Made by a program: the position numbers and the translations under genes. Shown in pieces: positions 36,006 through 44,078 of a DNA stretch of 64,000 bases. The first letter of the stretch is position 1, and each line of letters opens with the position of its first letter. The stretch is from Clostridiales bacterium (GTDB taxonomy: Bacteria > Bacillota > Clostridia > Christensenellales > Aristaeellaceae): contig SVHA01000001.1 of assembly GCA_015056085.1 (NCBI GenBank), positions 483,827 to 547,826 of the forward strand, in the 5' to 3' direction. The notes beneath the pieces are model-generated. The model was not told the DNA's origin. It searched no databases and saw only the letters and a program-made list of their open reading frames with translations.

Positions 36006-37652
36006 TTATTCCTTGTCAATGGTACATCCGCCGATAAATTCCCGCAAAAGGGACAGCGGCGGAATTTCGTCCAGCGCCTCCCGGGGCATATCGGGGAAAT
36101 AGTTCAGCACCTTGACCAGCCGACGGGCCATCAGGTAGCAGGGGTGCTCCGGGGGAATCTCCCTGAGCACATCGTAGGCGAAGAGTTTCAGCACCGGCAA
36201 TTCATAATGCAATGCGGTGTTGAACATACTGTCCGCATTTTCCTGATAGGGGAAAATCCACTTTTCCTCGCCTCTGCGGACGCTGGGCCACATGGACAGC
36301 GTTTCCACCGGCGGCGTGCCACGGAACTGGCTGTCCCGCACCACCCGGCGCAGCAGGCGCACATCCGTGGTGCGGATGCGGTTGTAATCATCCAGGTTCA
36401 CGCACGTCAGGGCGCTGACAAACACCCGGTGAATCTTCTCCTGGGGCAGATGGTCAGACAAGGCGGGATTGAGCCCGTGAATGCCCTCCACCAGCACCGG
36501 CTGACCGGGCATCAACCTGAGCGTCTTGCCTTTGGGCGCCCGTTTGGATACCTTGAAATCGAACCGGGGGATCTCCACTTCTTCACCGGCAAGAAGCTGA
36601 GACATCTGCTGCTGGAACAGCTCCACATCGATGGTATGAAGGGCTTCCAGATCAATCGTGCCGTCTGCTTCCCGGGGGAGTTCGTCACGGTTGCGGTAGT
36701 AGTCGTCCAGGCTGATGGTCACAGGGCGCAGACCCAATGCCGCCAGATGCACCGCCAGCCGCCCGGTGAAGGTGGTCTTGCCGCTGGAGGACGGCCCTGC
36801 CACCAGCACAATCTGCCGGCGATGGCGGGCGATGTCCCCGGCAATGTCGGCAATGGCCTTGTCGTGCAGCGCCTCGTTGATGCGGATGAAGGAGCGCATT
36901 TTCCTTTGGTGAATCAGCCGGGAAACGTCAGTGGCATTGACCACGTCCAGAATGTTGCACCAGCTGGCAGACTGGGCAAACACCGCCAGATGCTTGGGCC
37001 TGTCCACATGGGGCGCAGGCTGGGCGGGTTTTTCCGGGTCCGGCAGGCGCAGCACGAAGCCGCCCTGCAGCGCCGTGAGGCCAAACACGGGAGTGTACCC
37101 GGTGGAAGGCGTCATGGCGCCGTAGAAATACGCCCACAGGTCGCCGCAGCCGTAGACATTGAAATAGGGCACAGGCCGCTGGCGCAAAAGAGCGGCGGTA
37201 TCCTCCTGACCATCCTGTTCAAACCAGTCGATCGCTTCTTGGAGGGGCCACTTTTCCCGGGCGAAGGGCATGTCGGCGTCGATAATCGCCCGCATTTCCC
37301 CTTCAAGGGCAGCAATGTTCTCCTCCGTGAGCATCATGCCAGGCAGGCGGACATACACGCCCTGGCCCACGGAATATTCAATCCGTACCTGCTGGCCGGG
37401 ATGCAGATGCCGCATAGCCAGCAGCATCACAAACCGCAGGGAACGCTCGTAGATTCTCCGGCCCTCTTCGTCCTTCAGGGTCAGGGGAATGAGGGTGCAG
37501 TCCCTCGTGATTTTGTCGCCCAATTCCAGCACCCGGCCGCCGCACTGGGCCGCCAGGACCTGCCTGTTTTCGCCGAAAAACGCAAAAAGGCACTGCATGA
37601 CCGTCGCGCCTTCCGGCATGGATTTTCTTGCTCCATTACAGGTGATGTTCAT
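36006..37652 (-). CDS. TGS-domain nucleoside (uridine) kinase
   Basis: 548 aa. N-terminal region (about 1-60) resembles a TGS-type RNA/nucleotide-binding domain, followed by a threonyl-tRNA-synthetase SAD-like segment (about 60-200; FVMLLAMRHLHPGQQVRIEYSVG). The kinase domain begins about residue 285 with Walker A VLVAGPSSSGKTTF and has SLDDYYRNRDELP, DLEALHTIDVELF and EGIHGLNPALS, the uridine kinase/phosphoribulokinase pattern. This multidomain form is widespread in Clostridia and Thermotogales. Preceded by AAGGAGGG; 13 bases before the GH4-like gene. Confidence 0.9.
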   Translation of the reverse strand: MNITCNGARKSMPEGATVMQCLFAFFGENRQVLAAQCGGRVLELGDKITRDCTLIPLTLKDEEGRRIYERSLRFVMLLAMRHLHPGQQVRIEYSVGQGVYVRLPGMMLTEENIAALEGEMRAIIDADMPFAREKWPLQEAIDWFEQDGQEDTAALLRQRPVPYFNVYGCGDLWAYFYGAMTPSTGYTPVFGLTALQGGFVLRLPDPEKPAQPAPHVDRPKHLAVFAQSASWCNILDVVNATDVSRLIHQRKMRSFIRINEALHDKAIADIAGDIARHRRQIVLVAGPSSSGKTTFTGRLAVHLAALGLRPVTISLDDYYRNRDELPREADGTIDLEALHTIDVELFQQQMSQLLAGEEVEIPRFDFKVSKRAPKGKTLRLMPGQPVLVEGIHGLNPALSDHLPQEKIHRVFVSALTCVNLDDYNRIRTTDVRLLRRVVRDSQFRGTPPVETLSMWPSVRRGEEKWIFPYQENADSMFNTALHYELPVLKLFAYDVLREIPPEHPCYLMARRLVKVLNYFPDMPREALDEIPPLSLLREFIGGCTIDKE

Positions 37653-37686
37653 GCTGTCCCTCCTTGCTTGTATTCAGTTTCCGCCG

Positions 37687-38679
37687 TTAGTCCTCAAAGG
37701 GCATGCTGGTGCGGTCAGCATTGAGCAGTTCTTCTTCCGGGTCGGGCAGACGGCCGTGCTGCGCCAGATACTGCGCCTCTTTTTCCGCCACCTGAATACG
37801 CTTGGTGCTGACGTAGGCACACTTGGCGGCGGTGGCTTTGTCGATGTTCAGGGTCATGACCCGCTTGTTTTCGCCGATGGCCTTAAACCGCAGGCGGATG
37901 AGCAGGTTGCCGTGATGGGGGCACTTCGATATGCCGATGTACTTGTCGGCGCACTGCTTCACATAGCCGTCCTGCACCTTGGTCTTCTTGCCGCACACAG
38001 GGCAGCGGGGCTGGCGGGCCAGTTCGCTTTCCAGACCCTCCATGATGGAAGCGAAGGTCTCGCCCTTGACCTTTTCCTTCTTGGTGTGAATCAGCTGCCG
38101 GGGCTCCTGGGGGTACTTCAAAACCGCAGCAGGTTCCGGCAGGGTGGCAAACACCAGCGCCGTATAGTAGGCGTCGTGCAGGGCGTTGTGGAAATACCTG
38201 TCGGCGTCGGGCTCAATGGAGAGCATCTCCATGGCCGCCTTGAGGCCCTTGCGCTCCTTGCACTTGTGCACATCGGAGAACAGCCGCTGGATATCGCACA
38301 GGGGCGGCAGTTCCAGGTCACAGTGGAAGAAATCCATGTTCTGCTTCAGCACGCTCACGTCGTCGCAGCCCCAGGTCAGCAGCGCATAGTCCTCGCCGCA
38401 CCAGGAAACGAATTTCTCCATCGCCTCCAGAAAATGAGGCTGACCCGCCAGTTCTTCCACGCCCAGCTGGGTCATCTTGCGGATGCGGGGATGAATCTTC
38501 ACATAATGGGTGGGGCAAATCGGAATCGAAATGCTGTCTTCCACCTCGAACTTCTCGTTGACCTTCACCGCACCGATCTGAATCATCTCAAAGATCAGCC
38601 GGTCGCCCACTTCCCGATACACCTTGCTCTCAAAGGAAAGGGGCTGATTCCACTCCAAATCCACCACGATATATTTCAA
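37687..38679 (-). CDS. DEDDh 3'-5' exonuclease with C-terminal zinc ribbon
   Basis: 330 aa. The reading begins at TTG (38679) with AAGGAG eight bases upstream; no ATG is usable near it. The RNase T/DnaQ-like domain (about 1-180) has Exo I VVDLEWNQP (Asp7, Glu9), Exo II around LLTWGCDDVSVLKQN (Asp in WGCDD) and Exo III HNALHDAYYTALVF (His and Asp). It resembles KapD/Eri1-type exonucleases. After a linker there is a Cys-rich part CPVCGKKTK...CADKYIGISKCPHHGN (about 226-262), probably a zinc ribbon. Preceded by BaiN-like gene at 76 bases. Confidence 0.85.
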   Translation of the reverse strand: MKYIVVDLEWNQPLSFESKVYREVGDRLIFEMIQIGAVKVNEKFEVEDSISIPICPTHYVKIHPRIRKMTQLGVEELAGQPHFLEAMEKFVSWCGEDYALLTWGCDDVSVLKQNMDFFHCDLELPPLCDIQRLFSDVHKCKERKGLKAAMEMLSIEPDADRYFHNALHDAYYTALVFATLPEPAAVLKYPQEPRQLIHTKKEKVKGETFASIMEGLESELARQPRCPVCGKKTKVQDGYVKQCADKYIGISKCPHHGNLLIRLRFKAIGENKRVMTLNIDKATAAKCAYVSTKRIQVAEKEAQYLAQHGRLPDPEEELLNADRTSMPFED

Positions 38680-38755
38680 ACCGATATTCTCCTTCCCGGG
38701 ATTTCACCCCGGTATTGGCATCCGTGTTCATGCCGGGCACAAAAACAGGCCCAGC

Positions 38756-39994
38756 TTATATACATTCTTCCACGGCGGCACTTTTTCCTGCCAGAGCGCC
38801 GGTAGACCAGGCAATTTGCAGGTTGTATCCGCCGGTATGGGCGTCCACATCCAGCACTTCACCGGCAAAGTACAGCCCACTGACCAGTTTGCTCTCCATG
38901 GTGGCGGGCATGACTTCCTTCACCGACACGCCGCCCCTTGTGACAATGGCGGCGCTGAGGGTATCCAACTGTTTCAGGCCGATGGGCAGCGCCTGCATCA
39001 TGGTGCAGAGGGTTTCCCGCTCCTGACGGGTGATCTGCCCGCAGATTTTCTCGCCGCTCACGCCGCAGATTTCCGGGAAAATCTCCGCCAGGCTGCCCGG
39101 CAACAGCGCCGGCATCACATTGCGAAGCTGCTTGCGGCTCTGCTCGGAAAACTCCCGCTGCAGCCGGGCGTCCAGCTGTTGTCCCGTCAGGCCCGGCTTG
39201 AGATTCAGGGTAACGGCAGCGTCATCCAGGTTGTCCGGCAGATGACAGGACATGGTCAGCGTCAGGGGGCCGGAAATGCCGAAATGGGTGAAGAGCATCT
39301 CCCCCAGTTCGCTGTAGAGCACCTTCTTGCCTTTTTTGAGGGTCAGCGTTACGTTTCGCAGAGACAGCCCCTGCAGACGGCATGGCCAGTCTTCCCGGGT
39401 ATGAATGGCGGAAAGCACCGGGCTGGGAGCAATCACCGTATGACCCAGCTGCTGGGCAAGGTGGTATCCGTCGCCAGTGGAGCCAGTGCCGGGGTAACTC
39501 TTGCCGCCGGTGGCGACGATCACCCTGTCGGCGGCGATTTCCCCGCCGTCGTGAAGCGCCACACCGCTGACGGCGCCCTCTTTCGTGAGGACTTCCTTCA
39601 CCCTTGCGCCATAGACGACCTTCACGCCCGCCTGACGCATCCGCTTTTCCAGCGCACGGGTGACGTCGCTGGCCTTTTCTGTTTCCGGGAAGACCCTGCG
39701 GCCCCGCTGCACCACCACCGGGCAGCCGGAGTCCTTCAGCAGTTCCATCATATCCTGTGGGCTGAAAAAGGACAGGGCGCTGTACAGAAACCGGGGGTTT
39801 CGAGGGGTTTCCTGCAAAAATTCATCCAGCGTGCAGTCGTTGGTCACATTGCAGCGGCCCTTGCCGGTGATGTACACCTTGCGGCCCAATTTGTCATTGC
39901 GCTCCAGCAGCGTGACTTCAGCGCCTTCCCGGGCGGCAAAGATGGCCGCCATCATGCCGGCAGCACCGCCGCCGATCACCACAACCCGGTTCAT
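38756..39994 (-). CDS. HI0933/BaiN-like NAD(P)/FAD-dependent oxidoreductase
   Basis: 412-aa flavoprotein of the HI0933-like family. FAD motif VVIGGGAAGMMAAIFAAREG (first 20 residues), LLERNDKLGRKVYITGKGRCNVTN (family signature GRKVYITGKGRCN), RVIVATGGKSYPGTGSTGDG, and the C-terminal GLYFAGEVLDVDAHTGGYNLQIAWSTG. BaiN of Clostridium scindens has bile-acid reductase activity, but most members are uncharacterised, so substrate is open. Overlaps the upstream regulator gene by ATGA and probably is its target. Confidence 0.93.
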   Translation of the reverse strand: MNRVVVIGGGAAGMMAAIFAAREGAEVTLLERNDKLGRKVYITGKGRCNVTNDCTLDEFLQETPRNPRFLYSALSFFSPQDMMELLKDSGCPVVVQRGRRVFPETEKASDVTRALEKRMRQAGVKVVYGARVKEVLTKEGAVSGVALHDGGEIAADRVIVATGGKSYPGTGSTGDGYHLAQQLGHTVIAPSPVLSAIHTREDWPCRLQGLSLRNVTLTLKKGKKVLYSELGEMLFTHFGISGPLTLTMSCHLPDNLDDAAVTLNLKPGLTGQQLDARLQREFSEQSRKQLRNVMPALLPGSLAEIFPEICGVSGEKICGQITRQERETLCTMMQALPIGLKQLDTLSAAIVTRGGVSVKEVMPATMESKLVSGLYFAGEVLDVDAHTGGYNLQIAWSTGALAGKSAAVEECI

Positions 39995-40881
39995 TGGGCG
40001 CCTCCTTTGTAGTCATCCTGCCTGTTTTCCTCCAGGTACACCTCGTAGGTTTCCCAGATGGCCTCCAACTGGCGGAAATGCTGGCTGAGGGCTTCCTTGC
40101 GATGCAGGCCCAGGGCCACCAGCACGGCGTTGATCACCGACAGGGGCGCCGCCAGAGAATCCACAAAGGACGCCATGTCCGTGTGGGCGGTGAGGGTGGC
40201 GTCGGCGATGTCCTTCAGGGGGGACATGGGGCCATCGGTGATGGCCACCACCTGCGCGCCGCAGCGTTTGGCAAAGCGCATGGCTTCCAGCGTGCGGGAG
40301 GAATAGCGGGGGAAGGAAATGCCGATGAGCACGTCATCTTCCCGCAGTTTGCTGATAGCCTCAAACACGTCCGTTGCGCCGGAGGACACCAGATGCACAT
40401 CGTCAAAGATATAGTTGAGATAATAGCCCATGAACTGCGCCAGCGGAGCGGCAGAGCGCAGACCCATCACATAGATGGCCTTGGCAGACAGCAGCCGCCT
40501 CACCACATCGTCAAAGACGCGGTTGTCCATCTGCTCCATGGTGGTACGCAGGTTGAGCATATCGCTCTTAAGCACCATGCCCAGCGCCGCAGAGGGGTCC
40601 ATCTCGTTGCTCATTTCAAAGCGCTGATTGGCTGTCAGCCGGTGGCTGACCAGTTCCTGCAGCGCCCGCTGCAGCTGGGGATAGCCCTCGTATCCCATGG
40701 CGGCGGCAAAGCGCACCACGGTGGATTCGCTCACGCCCACGCTTTCGCCCAGACGGCTGGCGGTCATGAACACCGCCTTGTCATAATGCTGGGCGATATA
40801 CTCGGCAATGCGCCGATGGCCCTTGCTCAGCCGCTTGCCGGACTGATTCAGCCGGCTGATGACATCCTGCATATCATGCAT
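39991..40881 (-). CDS. MurR/RpiR family transcriptional regulator
   Basis: 296 aa from the ATG at 40881 (AGGAGAGG twelve bases upstream, a long spacing). N-terminal HTH_6 (about 1-77) with KGHRRIAEYIAQHYDKAVFM and the recognition helix region VGVSESTVVRFAAAMGYEGYP; C-terminal SIS sugar-phosphate-isomerase domain (about 115-270) with AIYVMGLRSAAPLAQFMGYYLN and DVLIGISFPRYSSRT. Effector is expected to be a phosphosugar. It heads a run of eight minus-strand genes to tgt and has paired TTGCAA boxes over its promoter. Confidence 0.93.
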   Translation of the reverse strand: MHDMQDVISRLNQSGKRLSKGHRRIAEYIAQHYDKAVFMTASRLGESVGVSESTVVRFAAAMGYEGYPQLQRALQELVSHRLTANQRFEMSNEMDPSAALGMVLKSDMLNLRTTMEQMDNRVFDDVVRRLLSAKAIYVMGLRSAAPLAQFMGYYLNYIFDDVHLVSSGATDVFEAISKLREDDVLIGISFPRYSSRTLEAMRFAKRCGAQVVAITDGPMSPLKDIADATLTAHTDMASFVDSLAAPLSVINAVLVALGLHRKEALSQHFRQLEAIWETYEVYLEENRQDDYKGGAQ

Positions 40882-40951
40882 CTTTTCGTTTCGCCTCTCC
40901 TGAAAATCTCCCGATTCCACAGCGCCCAGGCCACTTCCGGGCGCCTTTCTT

Positions 40952-41002
40952 ATTATATAGAAGCCACCTTCATTTTGCAAGTGAAAACCACTGAAATTGC
41001 AA
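40952..41002 (-). promoter_or_regulatory. Sigma-A promoter of the rpiR-to-tgt gene run with candidate operator
   Basis: Minus strand: TTGCAA (40980-40975), 17-base spacer, TATAAT (40957-40952). TTGCAA occurs again at 40997-41002, 22 bases away, with two TGAAA words between. This symmetrical arrangement over the -35 is a plausible binding site for the RpiR protein. Confidence 0.75.
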
Positions 41003-41089
41003 TTTTTGATGCATTTCTCCCCTGCCGGGGGTGAAAAAGACGGCAAAGAGACCTCCTGATTGTCAAATTTTCGCCAATCAGTTCACTCA

Positions 41090-41291
41090 TTCGCCGCCAA
41101 ACGACTGCAAATCGAAAACTGACGAGCCCCTTCGGGGCGTTTGAACGGGGCGAAGCCCCTGTGCGTCAGTTTTCGTGCGATTTTGCATGCAAAATCGCTT
41201 CCTTACACGGAGGAACGGCCGTCAGGGCTGTTTGCAGCCCTGACAGTGACGGAGCGCAAAAAATCGGAAAAGCGCTTCCAGCACTTTTCCG
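41090..41291 (+). repeat. Hairpin-rich interspersed repeat A, copy 1
   Basis: About 200 bases starting at CGCCGCCAAACGACT and including hairpins GCCCC-TTC-GGGGC, GGGGC-GAA-GCCCC, GTCAGGGCTG/CAGCCCTGAC and a last A/G-rich stem. A second copy, inverted, lies at 47301-47501 with most blocks conserved in the same order. No coding potential. Lies 3' of the GH2 gene and 5' of the rpiR promoter. Confidence 0.9.
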
Positions 41292-41300
41292 AAATGATGT

Positions 41301-43058
41301 TTACCTTTGCTGATTGATCCGGCGGATCTCTTCAATGGGCGCCTTGGGATTGCGATCCATGTCCAACAGACCATTGACTTCCTGGAAGACGTCGGTAAGC
41401 TGGGTGTAGCAGTAGCCGGAGAAGCCGGGCATACGCTTGAAGGCCTGGGTGATGGCTTCATACCGCTTGAGGAAACTTTCCACGTCCTTGGCGGCGGCGT
41501 TGTAGCCCCAGTTGCCGTCGCCGGCGTCCTTCTGCATGGCGATGCCGCCAAACTCCGTCAGCAGCAGGGGCTTGCCGGAGTGGTCATAGCCATTGGCGGA
41601 AATCTTGCGATTCGCAGCCACAGACGAGGTCAGCAGCGCCTTTTCATCGCCATACACTGCCTTGAGTTCTTCCGGCCAGGAAGTATAGTCATGGATGGAT
41701 ACGATGTCCGTCGCCGCCAGTTCCCAGCCGTCGTTGCCGGAAACAAACCGGGTGCCGTCCAGGGAATGCACCATGTGATACAAGGCGTCGTTGAGCTGCT
41801 GGGCTTCCTTCTGATACTGGATGTGCGGCACGCCCCAGCTTTCGTTCAGGGGCACCCATGCGATAATGCAGGGGTGGTTGTAGTCACGGGCGATGGCCTC
41901 GGACAGGTCACGCATCATGTTGCGCTTCTGGCTGTCCCGCAGCCAGTAGGCACTGGGCAGTTCGCTCCACACCAGCAGGCCCAGTTTGTCAGCCCAGTAG
42001 AGGTACCGGGGGTCTTCAAACTTCTGATGCTTGCGGGCGCCGTTGTAGCCCATGGCCAGCGTCAGTTCCACGTCCTTGCGCAGAGCCTCGTCGCTGGGGG
42101 CCGTCAGCAGGCCGTCGGGCCAGTAGCCCTGATCCAGGATCAGTTTCTGCATCAGCGTTTGCCGGTTGAGAAGCACCTGATTGCCGGCAATCTCGATCTT
42201 GCGCATGGCGAAGTAGGTGTCCACGCAGTCCTGCACCTGATTTTCCACCAGCGTTTCGATGCGCAGGTCGTACAGTGCAGGATGGCCGGGCTCCCAGCAA
42301 TGGATGCCTTCCAGGCGCTCGTTATGGCGCAGATACATCTCCGTCTGAATGAAACGGTCGGTGGTCACGGCAATCTCCTGCCTTGAAACCACATCGTCCT
42401 TCCATGCAGCCGTCAGACGCACCGCACCACCCTTAGGCAGTTCGTTCAGGGTGACTTCCACCTTCAGGGAGGCATTTTCAATGCAGGGCGTCAGCCGGAA
42501 ATCCACAGGATAATATTCGCCCACGCCTTCCAGCCACACGCTCTGCCAGATGCCGGTGACAGGGGTATACCAACACTCAAAGGGCTCCGGACGGAAGGAC
42601 TGCTTGCCCCGGGGCTGGTCAAAGTCCAGGCGATCCTCGCAGCGCACGGTGATCGTGCAGGCATCCTTGCCCTCGCTCAGGTCGGTGATGTCGAAGGTGA
42701 AGGGCGTATAGCCGCCGGTGTGACCGCCCAGATACTGGCCGTCCAGCCACACATCCGCCTGATAATCCACGGCGCCAAAGCGCAGCAGGCGGCGCAGGGA
42801 CTTCATATCAGCGGGAATATCAAACGTGCGCTGATACCACACCACGTCGCAGTGCTCCTGGCTGTTGATGCCGCTGAGCTTGGACTGATAGCAGAAGGGC
42901 ACTTCAATCTTGTGGGTGAATGCACCTTCTGAGTACCACTTTTCCTTCTTGCCTTTGTTATCAGGATCAAAAGCAAAGTCCCACTGGCCGTTGAGGGTGC
43001 ACCAGGATGCCCTGACCCGGTCGGGGCGGGGATGCTCGTTACGCAGGGGCTGAGTCAT
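41301..43058 (-). CDS. Glycoside hydrolase family 2 (beta-galactosidase/glucuronidase type)
   Basis: 585 aa, no signal peptide, so it acts on internalised glycosides. The N-terminal sugar-binding jelly roll (about 15-175) shows FGAVDYQADVWLDGQYLGGH and GGYTPFTFDITD, then an Ig-like domain and a TIM barrel (about 270-585). Acid/base Glu406 sits in WVPLNESWGVP and nucleophile Glu502 in LLTEFGG. Such short GH2 proteins without LacZ C-terminal domains occur widely in gut Clostridia; the exact sugar (galactose, glucuronic acid or mannose) is not readable. AGGAGG precedes the ATG. Divergent from the next SGNH gene. Confidence 0.92.
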   Translation of the reverse strand: MTQPLRNEHPRPDRVRASWCTLNGQWDFAFDPDNKGKKEKWYSEGAFTHKIEVPFCYQSKLSGINSQEHCDVVWYQRTFDIPADMKSLRRLLRFGAVDYQADVWLDGQYLGGHTGGYTPFTFDITDLSEGKDACTITVRCEDRLDFDQPRGKQSFRPEPFECWYTPVTGIWQSVWLEGVGEYYPVDFRLTPCIENASLKVEVTLNELPKGGAVRLTAAWKDDVVSRQEIAVTTDRFIQTEMYLRHNERLEGIHCWEPGHPALYDLRIETLVENQVQDCVDTYFAMRKIEIAGNQVLLNRQTLMQKLILDQGYWPDGLLTAPSDEALRKDVELTLAMGYNGARKHQKFEDPRYLYWADKLGLLVWSELPSAYWLRDSQKRNMMRDLSEAIARDYNHPCIIAWVPLNESWGVPHIQYQKEAQQLNDALYHMVHSLDGTRFVSGNDGWELAATDIVSIHDYTSWPEELKAVYGDEKALLTSSVAANRKISANGYDHSGKPLLLTEFGGIAMQKDAGDGNWGYNAAAKDVESFLKRYEAITQAFKRMPGFSGYCYTQLTDVFQEVNGLLDMDRNPKAPIEEIRRINQQR

Positions 43059-43134
43059 GGAAAATTTCCTCCTTGAAACGGTTGAATCGCTGTATAGGGA
43101 ACGCCCGAATATAAACCCGTTAAATTATTCGCCC

Positions 43135-43163
43135 TTGACAGCGTCTCCTCCTTCTTTTATAAT
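43135..43163 (+). promoter_or_regulatory. Consensus sigma-A promoter for the SGNH gene
   Basis: TTGACA (43135-43140), 17-base spacer, TATAAT (43158-43163), 50 bases before the start codon. Confidence 0.88.
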
Positions 43164-43212
43164 GAAATTACCTGCCCAAATTCAACAAATTTTTCAAGGG
43201 GGAAAAAGGCTT

Positions 43213-43767
43213 ATGCGAATTCTGATGATCGGAAACAGTTTCACTTTCTACCATGACATTCCCCGGCAGATTGCGGCCATCACCGGCGCTGAAGTGCACT
43301 CCGTCACCCGGGGCGGCGCTGCGTTTTCTGATTCCCTCAAGCCGGAAGATGAACTGCACGACCGGGTGAACGCCGCCCTGCAAAACGGCCCCTGGGACTA
43401 TGTTGTGCTGCAGGAGCAGAGTTCCCGCCCCGTGCTGGAAAAGGAGATTTATCTGGAGTGCGCCGCCATCATGTGCCGCAAGGTGCGTCAAGTAGGCGCC
43501 GTGCCGGTGATTTACGGCACCTGGGCATACCGGGAGGGCTCGGAGAAGCTGCAGAAGACAGGCCTGACCTATGAGGAAATGGCGCAGGGGCTGCGGGCGT
43601 CCCATATGCAGGCGGCAAAGGACAATGATGCGCTGTTTGCCGATGTGGGCAGCGTTTTCACGGCCCTGCGGGACATTGTGCCTGTATACGAAGACGATGA
43701 TTTCCATCCCGCGCCTGCCGGCGCTGTGGCGTCTGCCTTCACTCTTGCCAAGACCATGCTGGGGTAA
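43213..43767 (+). CDS. SGNH/GDSL-like hydrolase, small cytoplasmic form
   Basis: 184 aa from the ATG at 43213 behind AAGGGGG. Block I is MIGNSFTFYHDIP (Ser9 in GNS), a variant of GDS found in the DUF4886-like SGNH group; block II around TRGGAAFSD; block III VVLQEQSSRP; block V DDFHPAPAGAVASAF with the catalytic Asp/His. Probably an acetyl- or feruloyl-type carbohydrate esterase. Divergently paired with the GH2 gene, suggesting joint action on a decorated oligosaccharide. Followed directly by palindromic repeats. Confidence 0.85.
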   Translation: MRILMIGNSFTFYHDIPRQIAAITGAEVHSVTRGGAAFSDSLKPEDELHDRVNAALQNGPWDYVVLQEQSSRPVLEKEIYLECAAIMCRKVRQVGAVPVIYGTWAYREGSEKLQKTGLTYEEMAQGLRASHMQAAKDNDALFADVGSVFTALRDIVPVYEDDDFHPAPAGAVASAFTLAKTMLG

Positions 43768-44078
43768 GCAGGGGTGCTGCCCCTGGACCCTGGTCGGGGG
43801 CGCTGCCCCCGACGCCCCCGCAAGGGCCATTGGCCCTTGACCCTTCAGCGGGGCGTTGCCCCAAACCCCAATCGGGGGCCCTGCCCCCGATACCCCCGCA
43901 AGGGCCATCGGCCCTTGACCCTTCAGCGGGGCGTTGCCCCAAACCCCAATCGGGGGCCCTGCCCCCGATGCCCTCGCCAGAGGGCTGCGTCCTCTGGACT
44001 CCGCTTGTGGGGCAGAGCCCCACAAGCGGAGTCCAGAGGGCGCAGCCCTCTGGTGGGGTCCAGGGGCGAAGCCCCTGG
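43768..44078. repeat. Array of GC-rich triloop palindromes with a 78-base tandem duplication and a 37-pair inverted repeat
   Basis: About ten consecutive short hairpins, most of the form stem-GGGC-NNN-GCCC-stem (for example CGGGGGC-GCT-GCCCCCG, AAGGGCC-ATT-GGCCCTT, CAGGGGC-GAA-GCCCCTG). Positions 43819-43896 and 43897-43974 are near-identical 78-base tandem copies. Positions 43977-44053 form one long palindrome: 37 pairs, one mismatch, three-base loop AGA. Lies between the convergent SGNH and pseudouridine synthase genes, so it may also work as terminator for both. Related arrays lie at 62.9-63.1 and 63.9-64.0 kb. Confidence 0.92.
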
